This document shows positions 34,401-43,708 of a stretch of DNA of 64,000 nt, one piece after another. Source of the DNA: Tetmemena sp. SeJ-2015. Its lineage: Eukaryota; Ciliophora; Spirotrichea; Sporadotrichida; Oxytrichidae. A program made the translations under genes and the position numbers. The stretch spans positions 49,919 to 113,918 of the forward strand of contig JAJKFJ010022001.1 in assembly GCA_027382625.1 (NCBI GenBank), given 5' to 3'. Each line of letters opens with the position of its first letter. Within the stretch, counting starts at the first letter, position 1. Below the pieces are notes generated by a model. The model saw nothing but the letters and a program-made list of their open reading frames with translations. It searched no databases and was not told where the DNA came from.

Positions 34401-36548
34401 GTATCTCCTCGTTGAAAAAGATCCCTTCTTCTATCTAAGACTTGCATCATCTTTATTCAAGTTAATTTAATGTAAGATAAAATATCATAGTTCTAAAGAG
34501 AGAAAAAGCATCAGGCTGCAATGGAAACTATGAGCATATATGATTAGGCCTTACAAGCATAGTCAGTGTCAGAAACTCAAAGTGATTAGAATCGGTAAAC
34601 TGCCAACAAGATACAAACCCTTAGCAATTTAATTCATAAAGAAGTTAACAGAGTGAAGCTTGGGCATGTATATAAGCTTTTGGGTGAATTTTTTTAAGTA
34701 ACTTTTAGTTAACAAAATACATTTTTGAACTGCAAAGAGATCATGCTTAGGATCTCGGGAAAGCACTTCATTACACTTACAAAGCCATAAACATTTTGGT
34801 TTCCTAAACATAGAATGAAAGCCTTCCACAGTATAGCTCATAGATGCAGATAGCTGTAAAAGATAAAATTATTTGGTTGAAAAGCCAACTTTCATACATG
34901 AAATGGTTCTTATAAGACACAAACCCTAACTTCAATAGAAGTTTTAATTTTGTGTGAATTAAATTTTTTAATAAGAATAGCCAAATTCAAAAACAAGAAG
35001 GATAAAAGTTTCCATGCAATCATGCTCTAGCAGACTGTTTGCTGAACCTCGGCTCTATCTATCAATTGAGAAAGGACTACTCTAAGGCGATCTACTATTT
35101 CTTGAAGTCTCTCAAAATTAAAATTCTGCTGGATGGTTTGCTGAGTAAAAGTTTGCTAAAGCCTTTACTTCTCATTTCTTAACTATACTAGAATGAAGTT
35201 TAAACCTAACACAGTCGCTCGCTTCCTTATTTGAAAATAGCCTCTAAGATTCTAAAGAACGGTCTTGCTTAGTTGACTCAATAATAGCAAAGAATGAGTC
35301 CTTTGGCCATAAAGGAAAATATGGACCTTTAATAGATTTACCTGCTCAAAGCTAAACACTATAAGGGGCTAGGTATGTACTAGAAATGCATTTAATGTAA
35401 CTTCAAAGCTATCCAGCAATTGAAAGACGTCTGCTAGATCTTGGAGAGTGGGAAATAGAGCCCCCAAAGTGCTTAAGCAGTCAAGGCTCATAAATTGTCA
35501 ATAGCTAATCTATATGGCTCTATTGGCGCGCTTCAGAGTTTGATAAATGAAAATTCTGCCTCTTTCGAAAGCTTTAAGAATAGTCTAAGCTATAATCAGT
35601 AGCTCATTTCAAAATTTATCTTTCATTTTACTTCTAATCTAGCTCTATGGATAAGACTCGCCGAATATCATAACTAGTCTAATGAACTTAGGCTCGATAT
35701 TGCTCAAATCTAAAAGGTTCTAAGAAAGCATTGAATATATAGAAAGAGCGATGAGTCTCAAAGAAAAGCACAAGGTGCAACAGCAACCTGAATTATACAT
35801 TGCAGATCTTTATAAATTAGACAGTGCTTACAAAGGATAGGGCAACTTCTAAGAATGCTATAAGATTCAAGAAAAGATGATTCAGTTCACGAGGTTTATA
35901 ATAGAGTAATTGAATTTTTAAGTCTCAATAAGAGTTAATATTTTTATACCATGCCTGAAAAGCTATGTGAGATAGGTCAAAATTTTGAAAATTAGGCCAG
36001 ATACCTATAAAAAATGTCTTCTATAGATCATCAGAATTAAGAAAGTTTTGAGAGGATGATGACAGAAGCTTTTGAAAAAATAAACACCGCGCTTGATCTC
36101 TATTAAAGAAATCCAATTATAACGACTTTCACTCAGAGATTTACGTGAAAGGACTTCTTTTTAAGGCTTTCTTAAACTTATCTTCTCATGAATATCAACT
36201 TTTACTTTTTTTATACAACGTTTATTGGATCAGAAAGCCAGTACAGATGAAAATCAGATGAAAATTCTAACTACTATAAAAGACACAATCATCTCGCTAA
36301 TGAAAGAAGTGTTTACCAATTACGAACTTTATGAAAACTTTGCAGAGCTTATAGAGGATGATATATTCGAGGATCCTGAAATTCTTGAGCAATTCATTTT
36401 AGTCTTTGGAAATAAGGCTATTTAAAATACTTAATAGAATAGTTAAGAAAACATTGAGGGCGCTTAAAGAAGAGTGTACATAAAGGATGTTGAACTATTT
36501 AGGTCAATCAGCCCTAAGGAAAGGTTCAGGATGCTTGTCTGTTCTTGA
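31445..36548 (+). CDS. N-myristoylated pseudokinase-TPR protein
   Basis: The start MGSIVSKCC fits N-myristoylation (Gly2, Ser6) with adjacent Cys for palmitoylation, so membrane attachment is likely. Exons to 32970 are Gln/Asn/Ser-rich (for example LNFSGADLDHSREGAQLLSD). From 32970 to 34320 one frame is open for about 450 codons. Its C-terminal part (about 33680 on) has kinase-fold order: a helix C-like QMIYECQILKVI, a hinge-like YLALIRLPSLTVEDLL, VLNLLSIVSGLQQKG, then FQGVSEKNVYID where HRDLKPEN is expected and KLKILSPQLA where DFG is expected. VAIK, HRD and DFG are all lost, so it should be inactive. Continuing segments reach TPRs: ALADCLLNLGSIYQLRKDYS (about 35030), LKAKHYKGLGMYQKCIQCNF and LYKLDSAYKGQGNFQECYKI. 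It ends RMLVCS at TGA 36546-36548. Two or more frame joins are inferred, so a split into two genes is possible. Confidence 0.6.
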
Positions 36549-36924
36549 AGAAGTGCTTAATTGTTATTTCTATTAGTTCATAAGTTAATTTCTATTTTTA
36601 AGAATATTGAAAAAAATCGGGAGTGAGTCTACAATTAGAAGAGATGTTATAAAATTAAAAGGATATAGAATTGATTGACTTATAAAATGAAAAAGTTTAA
36701 GCAGGACTCTGGGCTAATTAATCAAAGCTAAAAAAAATAGAGCTGTGGGGGAATGCAAAATTTTTTCGGATGTATCTCTGACTACCCCCAATTTAGCCCC
36801 CAAAAAAAACCTGAATGGGGGGCCCAATCTTTGGGAATAAAAAACGCAGAGGGAACTGATTCAAAAAAAAAAATTTTATGAAAAAAAATTTATAAAAAGA
36901 ATTTGTAACCCTCGATTCTCAAAC
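36549..36924. other. Intergenic, partly low-quality
   Basis: AT-rich to about 36740, then runs of G5, C5, A8 and G6 in odd blocks. No feature was recognised. Confidence 0.5.
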
Positions 36925-37360
36925 CCTTTGAAAGAGGGAGAATCGGATGAAAGTCTCAAAGGATAGAGAAGAGAGAGTAAGAAGTTTACAAAAGAGGACA
37001 TCTTTGCGCTAAAATCACATGATAAGAATTCTTAAATCAATGAAGAGCCGCTTTACAGCAGATACATGCATCTTGATAGCACGAGCAGCAGAGCCACTAA
37101 TATTTTGATAATAAATATCATTCTCTCTATTAGATTATACTAACAAGTAGAAAAAAACCCCAAACAAAAAAACATTTTAAATTGTAACAACAAATGCCCG
37201 AGGGAAGGCCTTTGATTTTTTTAAAATTTTACTAGGGCCCCGAAAAGCGTTTTCCCTCCAAACTCTTAACTCTAATTCAAAAATTAACTTTTAAAAAGGG
37301 GCTAAAAAGTGATAAAATGTTCCCCATGCTTTTTTAAAAAATAAAAAGAAAAAAAACTCA
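36740..37360. other. Low-quality consensus stretch
   Basis: Homopolymer-rich blocks at 36745-36900 and 37145-37360 (for example CCCCC, GGGGGG and A8-A11 runs) flank the readable first MFS exon. Open frames and motif continuity are lost inside them. Confidence 0.45.
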
Positions 37361-39330
37361 AGGCTTGCGCAATAGATAGATAGTAGTCTTCATGCTTTGC
37401 TATTGCACAGCATTTGTTGTGCACTTGGAGAAAGAATTCTGGTCTGTTTCCAGAAATGAAATTCTACTAACTATAAATGGAGAATCCCCCCTAGAAAATG
37501 CAAAACCTGATAATGAGAAATCATTCATCTATCTTGATGCAGCTCTCAGTTTAACACTATTCGTCAGTTTGTGTTTCATATTTCATGAAGCAGTAATGAA
37601 TGTGCTTTTTAATTAAGGTTTTCAGTATCCGATACCTGACAAGTACGATCGAAGGAAGTTGATTGCTATCATATGTTGGCTGACCTCTTTGACTTACTTT
37701 CTCGTGTTCCTAGTCGGTGCTATTCCAATTAGATCGATCGTCTATCTTTATGCTATCCACATCATAAACGGAGTAGTAAGGGCTTTGCTGTTCCCATTGC
37801 TCACGACCATCCTTGCAGAGTGGTTCACAAGGCATTTTAGAGGAACTATTTTGGGCATCTATTGCAAAAATAAATACTGAAAATATTGTCTTTCGCTGTT
37901 TAATGAATTTTCATAATACATGACTTGCATAAATTTAGCTCACATCGTTGCCATAAACCTGGAGAGGAGGGCAAACAAGTGGTTTGAAACAGGAGACAAT
38001 AACAACGGGTGGATGTGGTGTCAGCTAATAAACACCTGCTTACTTGTTATAATGGGTTTCTTCAACTACTACTTCATGACACCGATCCCTGTCAGTTTTT
38101 AAACAAACCCCAAAATTCCCAAAAACAACCCAAAAAAGGGTTAAAAATTTTTGGGGTTTGGGTAAAAACCCAAAATCAAAAAAAAAATTTTTTGGGGCCA
38201 AAGGAACAAATTTTTTTTTTAAACAAAAACTTTGTTATCCCACCCAAGCCGGAAAAGGAACTTTTAAATAAAAATTTAATACTTTTATTGTTTAAATTTA
38301 AAATTTTTTGAAATTTAAATTTCCTTTTAAATTTTCCAAAATAGGAATTTATCAAAGTGAAATAGATATCTTATAGAGAATTAAACTTTAATTTCCTATA
38401 AAAGTTTAATCTTATGATAGGGTGTAGAGAGAATCGAAGGAGCACACAGAGATTGGAACTTAAGGAGAAAAGACAATTTAGCAGCATTCATACATTTAGA
38501 AAATAGGCATAATCCAACTTTTGAAGACCAGACAAGTCATGATCTATGGATTCGTGATCCTCTTCTCAAAAATAGGTACAGACGGACTATTCATATTTTC
38601 AATTGTCCCATAATTAATATTTAGGATTTTCTTTTTCAATATTTTACTTTCTTGATGGATTCATCATTTACAAAATAATTTAATTTATTTGATTCCTTGA
38701 CTGTCAATAGTTCAGTAGCTTTGATTCGTTTGTGACCGTGAAGAACGTCGGGACCATCGTTGGCAATATTTTCCTCGGATTTTTGACAGACCTGATGTAC
38801 TCAAGGCGCTCTCCAGTGATCTTTGTGTCGATCATTATCTCCACACTCGTAAATATAATCATCCTCTCCACTTTCGACAATTCGTAACTTTAAATTAGTA
38901 AATTAATTAAAAATGTATGCAATGACGGTGAAGTATTCTTTTACGTAACGCTCATGATCCTAGGATTCTTTATCAACGGCTTCACTAATATCATCTATGT
39001 CACTTGCTTAAAAAATAATCCAATACTTAAATTTCCTGCTGCACAGATATGGGGAAGGAGCTAGACATTATTCATAAGGCGCCAACTCTGGCCAAGATAT
39101 GTTGCATCATAGAGGGCTTGGGAGCTCTGGGCTCTGCTATCGGAATATTTGTAATAGGAGAGGGCCTCGAGTCTTCATCTGACAATGATTGCGGATTCAA
39201 ATACAGGTGGCCGTTTTGGGGACCAGTGACAATCACAATAGGCATCTGTCTCATCCCTTTGCTGTGGGTGGTGATTGGAGAGACCAAGGACGTGCTTTTA
39301 ATTTTTAGGAACAGAAAAAAGATACTATGA
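36925..39330 (+). CDS. MFS transporter of the SLC37 / sugar-phosphate permease type
   Basis: Membrane antiporter of the organophosphate:phosphate family, by homology. The N-terminal segment ESDESLKGQRRESKKFTKED to YMHLDSTSSRATNILIINII (36925-37140) is probably cytosolic plus the start of the first helix, and is followed by low-quality sequence. From 37392 one frame is open with Gln codons: EFWSVSRNEIL, a second helix, YDRRKLIAIICWLTSLTYFL, IINGVVRALLFPLLTTILAE and WFTRHFRGTILGIYC, the WF---RG---GIW signature of this family. INLERRANKWFETGDNNNG and WCQLINTCLLVIMGFF follow after an intron. A second poor stretch precedes the cytosolic loop IIQLLKTRQVMIYGFVILFS, then NVGTIVGNIFLGFLTDLMYS and the C-terminal GLGALGSAIGIFVIGEGL and FWGPVTITIGICLIPLLWVV. 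TGA is at 39328-39330. Confidence 0.8.
38095..38340. other. Low-quality consensus stretch with CCCAAA/TTTGGG blocks
   Basis: Blocks such as CAAACCCCAAAATTCCC and TTTTTGGGGTTTGGG interrupt the MFS gene between its sixth-helix region and the central loop. They recall ciliate telomere units but are irregular and have no repeat period. Confidence 0.45.
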
Positions 39331-39767
39331 AATATTTGCTCGCTCACTCGCACTCAGTACACTTTAGATAATTCCATCAAATTATAGAATTAAACTGCTC
39401 TTTATTTGCAAGAAGAAGGAGTAGGGAGGAAACAGGATATATGTATGGTTTTTAATTTCACTTATTTATAAATTATTAGATGAAACATTATGAGATAAGA
39501 TTGTTAGAGGAAATGAAGTTTAGAATGAATAAAATAAACCATAAAATTGCTAAAGCAGGTCTTAGTATGCAGAGTATAAGAAAGTCGCGAAATTTATTGG
39601 CTTTCTAATTCTGTCACATAAACTACGAGTAGTATTTTTAAGGCCACAATCAAAGCAAGTTTCTCCTTTAACAATAAATTAAAATACAAAGTAGTAGAGG
39701 GTTTTTAACAAAAGACAATTAAAATTAAAAGAAAGAAGATATCAGAAATAAAAGCGAAGAAGTTAAA

Positions 39768-41056
39768 ATGGATAAAAAGGTAGAAGGCAAGGACTATTTT
39801 GGATTCGAGGGCTAAGCTCAATCTTATGCGAAGTACAGGCCTCAGTATCCAAAAGAATTTCTGGATAATCTCATTTGCACAGATAGACTCCCTAATCTTA
39901 AGAGAAATATTTGCCTTGACATTTAATCAAATGAGCTAACATAAATATTTTATATCTTTAAATAAAGAAGGGTGAGATGTTTTATTAGATGAATTGCGAC
40001 TGGCACTGGATTTTTAGTAAGTCACATGTCAAGAAAGGAGGTGGGCTTTGAAAGAGTGATTGGATCTGATATCAGTGAGGAACAGCTCTAGCAAGCTAGA
40101 GACAAATTTAAGTCATCACCTCTATTTAAATATAAGATTGATGATTTAAGGCAGATTCCATATTAAGATTATTTAAAACCTAATGTGGAGTTTCAAAAGG
40201 TTGGAATCGAGGAGCTGCCTCAGTTCTTAGAGGAGCAAGGTCTTCTAGGCAAGGTAGATCTTTTCACCATAGGTCAGGGGCTGCACTGGCTGCCAGTCGA
40301 GCAAACACTTAAGACGATCAACTCAATTCTCTCAGAGGACTTGACTCAAAACTTCTTGGTGCTCGCTTATTCAAAGCCGATCATTTATGAAATCTTTAAC
40401 TTATAACTTCATAGCTACGAGTTATTTATGATGGGGAGAACTGGTAGGAGAGGATGAAGAAGGAGAACTTGGCAGAGAAAGGTTATGAAATAAGCCAGTC
40501 AGTCCCTCAATAATATGAGTTCAAGGGTGAAAAATAGAAGCACTATAGAGCTATTAGTGAGGCATACGAGGGCATGTGGACTAAGATTTACCCCTATTTC
40601 AGATTTGACCGCTCAGTCATTGAAAAGTTCTACACCCCTTTCGATTTCGAAGCTCACCTCACTGTTTTTAAAGCTTTCATGAATATTTACGTGCTTATTT
40701 AATTGTTCTCAGGAAAGAGGTTTGGTATGATTTAACCCCAGGGAAGACACTGCACGAGGTGCTTGGGTACATGAATTCCATCTCTGCTTATCAGTGCTAC
40801 TTGGAGGATCACAACATTCCCAAGGGCAGTTCTGAAGATCCATGGGTGCAGCTCAGGAATGTTTTCCTTCAAGAAGCTAAGGAGCTTTACATTTCCGATA
40901 TCTGTCCATAAAAATTGATCTGTTTGAGTCAATTCAATATTAATCTTGAAGGTTGCAGGAACTGACAGTGATGACGTTGACGAGCAAACGCTTTTGTAGC
41001 AGAAAATTGACTTCATCACCCCTTATTTTGCCTTTTTGACAGGCAAGAAACTTTGA
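39768..41056 (+). CDS. Class I SAM-dependent methyltransferase (Crg1/trans-aconitate type)
   Basis: Begins MDKKVEGKDYFGFEGQAQSY then AKYRPQYPKEFLDNL, the 'Y--YRP-YP' start of this methyltransferase subfamily. NICLDI is strand 1. After an intron, ATGTGFLVSH supplies the Gly-rich SAM-binding loop; one base before it is out of frame, so the expected D-G-x-G context is not fully readable. VIGSDISEEQLQQARDKF is motif II, with the acidic residue that contacts the ribose. VGIEELPQFLEEQGLLGKVD then LFTIGQGLHWLPVEQTLKTI follows; HW is characteristic of the group. The C-terminal part (DRSVIEKFYTPFDFEAHLTV, VWYDLTPGKTLHEVLGYMNS, TDSDDVDEQTLLQQKIDFIT) ends at TGA 41054-41056. Introns are inferred near 39925-39998, 40410 and 40685-40710. 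The substrate is a small molecule, not determined. Confidence 0.82.
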
Positions 41057-41192
41057 AGACTTAGTGTTAAGTTTCCTTTAGGATATTTTTTGGATTCCTT
41101 AATGATTCCTCCCTCATTCCTTTGATCTTTATTAGCTTTCATTTTCAAAATACATCTCTTTACAATCAAATTAATCAGCTTCAATTTCTAAA

Positions 41193-41890
41193 ATGGCAGA
41201 CTACATCCGTTCCTTTTCAAACTACTCGCTCCAAGGTATAGAGATTCGTGGGGATGGGGACTTCTACTTCCCTTAGACCCTCCCCTAAATGTATATCTCA
41301 GCCAACTTCAAAAACTTCTTCCTCTCAGAGGACTCTTACATCCTCAAGAGCAGCTACTACGGGGCAAGTGTAATCGGTATTTTGGTCATGGGCCTCATCC
41401 TAGAGCTTTTGCACTTCGTTAAGTGGTACATGCTAGTGAGAATAGAATAGATACAAAATATTTCGATAACTCTATTTATATGATAGTGAGGAAGCGAATA
41501 ACTAGCAATTGTTTGAACTCGCTGATCGATTTGAACAAAGACAAAGAGCAGTTTAAAAAAGAGCAACGCAAGATTAGACTTAAAGTACTTGAGAAAATCA
41601 CTGTGAGCTTGCTGCACTTCCTCATCAAGGCTCTCAATCTGATCATAATCATCATAATAATGGCGACATATAACATCGGCTATATCATTGCAGCGTGCAT
41701 AGGCATGTTCCTGGGCAATCTGCTATTTGGACTAATCAAGGACTCGATAGTCATCCGTAGAATAAAGAAGGAGAGGAAGGCAGTTTACGAGAGGAAGCAA
41801 GTATAAATGACGGAGCTGCTCAGTAAAAGCAAGCAATAGAATAGAGATAGAGTCAACAGTGCGGCGACTCAAGAGACAGAGAGATTTTGA
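41193..41890 (+). CDS. CTR-type copper transporter (SLC31 family)
   Basis: Small trimeric membrane transporter for Cu(I), by family. It starts MADYIRSFSNYSLQGIEIRG with a short extracellular N-terminus, MYISANFKNFFLSEDS, then helix 1 SYYGASVIGILVMGLILELL. A GT-AG intron (from about 41430) separates this from a charged cytosolic loop (NKDKEQFKKEQRKIRLKVLE). Helix 2 is SLLHFLIKALNLIIIIIIMA followed by TYN, and helix 3 is IIAACIGMFLGNLLFGLI with the GxxxG packing motif. The MTYN of animal CTR1 reads ATYN here, and the usual MxxxM spacing in helix 2 is not kept, so copper transport is likely but not certain. The C-terminal tail is basic then polar and ends ATQETERF at TGA 41888-41890, without the HCH-type end of human CTR1. 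Confidence 0.75.
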
Positions 41891-42073
41891 TAAGCAACTA
41901 GCATGCTTGGAATGATGATATGACGTTTTTCTTTAATGAAACTATGAACATAAATATAAATTAGACTTTCCTACTACTGTAAATATTAAGGTTTTATGAA
42001 ATTAAGAGCAATTTATTGAAGAGAATTAACTATCATATACATTTAAGATAATCTCCTTATACTTTCAAATCCT

Positions 42074-43530
42074 TCAAAATTAATTAGTGCTTGCTTTATT
42101 CTATTTCCATGGTGGAATGAAGGGTTATGCTTCCTAATTAAAGGCAGTACTCTTCTCTTAAGTTTAATTCTGCATTTCTTTGTTCTTGAGTGCTTATTGA
42201 GCCTATTTCAGCTTCTCTACCTGCTCATCTACGATCATCATGAAATCCTTGGGGAATATTTGTTGCTCTACATATATCTGTAGCAGCTCCTTTATAAAGT
42301 CACTAGATTTATTGATCTCCGCATACTGGTTTACAAATCTCTGTTGTTCAGGTAATCCCAAATTGACTCTCCCCTTTCATTATTTTGTAGTAGTCTTCTA
42401 AAAATACTCTGTAAATTATGATGAGAAAGTTATCAAAAAGTCTTAATGCTTGCGAGCTATGCTCAAAACCTCATCTTCGAGTTCAAACTTTTAGCTCTCG
42501 GCCTTTTTAAGCAAGAGCTGAAGTTTGACTTTCATTTCCCTGCCATGCACTCTATCCTTCTCTTGTCTAACTTTTCCTCCTCCTGCTTTTTGTCCTTCTG
42601 CAGGTTGAATATTGCCAGTAGGGGTGAATGAAGAGGGCTTAGGAGTTTAGTAGCTAGATATCTTAGTGGGGAGGAGGCTTTTTGAAAGTGGAGTAGTCTT
42701 TGAAAAGGGCTCTGTACTTTGACCTCATTCGAAACAGGCAATCATTCTCATAGTGCATCTAATCAAATTTTAGAATTTTCAAGATATAATTTTCAATTTG
42801 AATAGAATTTTACACTTTGTGAATGGGAAATGAATCTTGGGATGAGAGCGAAGCACTGCTCACACTACCTCATTCGATAGCTGCATCTCTTTCCTAGTGC
42901 TCAAATATGCTCTTTCCATGTTATGAACTCCACAGTTCTAGATCTCTCTTAAATCTCATACACAATTACTTAAATAATTATTGAGTGGGTTTATTCTCTT
43001 TGCAGCTCTTTATACTGCTCACTACCAATTTATTCTGAATCGACCATCCTTCTTGTATTCTTCCTCAAACTGGCATTTTACCATTATCTCAAGTAAAATG
43101 CTTTAAAAATAGCTTAATCAATCAAAAAATTGAACTATCTCTGTCTGGATAAACTTGAAGGTCTCGAACTTAGGTCTCTTAAACTGGAATTATTGGGAGA
43201 CAGACCTGCACTTGGGCAAAAGGGTCTTCCCACCAAGAACGATCGCAGGCAGTGATGGCAAAAGATGGCTCCGCATTTCTCAACCTCTGCGTCTTGTAGT
43301 GAGCTAGACTCTAGCATCATGCTTTGAGCTGGTTGAGAGTTCCATCCATCATCATTCCTTGGTAATGCCTTACTGCGACTTTATTTTATGAGACTGATCA
43401 AATTTTGAAGCCTCCTTCTTTAACTCAGCTTTTAGGAAGTTATAAATATAAGTGAGATTAAATTCTCAACTGTGCAAACTCTTGGGTCAAGAACTATCCT
43501 GAAAATAAAAGCTTGATCTACTTTTGCCAT
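42074..43530 (-). CDS. Cys/His-containing, coiled-coil protein (RING-like half motif)
   Basis: Not firmly assigned. On the minus strand it starts MAKVDQAFIFRIVLDPRV, and later reads EKCGAIFCHHCLRSFLVGRP then FCPSAG (about 43265-43200). The spacing C-x-H-H-C...FCP looks like the second half of a RING or related zinc finger; I see no convincing first half. Next are KCQFEEEYKKDGRFRINWQ (about 43080), a KLQLLLKKAESQKFELEDEV helix (about 42510) and a final block GLPEQQRFVNQYAEINKSSD, FIKELLQIYVEQQIFPKDFM and VEKLKQAQQALKNKEMQN ending at TGA 42074-42076. Several introns or frame changes lie between 43110 and 42380. It could be an E3-like or trafficking protein. Confidence 0.5.
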
Positions 43531-43708
43531 GAATATTTTTATTGTAATAGATTGCCGCATAGATAGCAAGGCGTACTTAGCAACAAGGCTTTAAGAGGGA
43601 AAGACGACTCTGTCTAGAGTGACTGGCTTTGTAAAATCTGAATTCAACATTTTGTAAATATTATTTTGTTGTCCTTTCCACTCTTTATAAATTCTCCTTT
43701 CGCATACA

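Noticed and set aside
38095..38340. Telomeric repeat array
   Set aside because: C and A blocks are irregular in length and have no C4A4 period; better explained by poor consensus.
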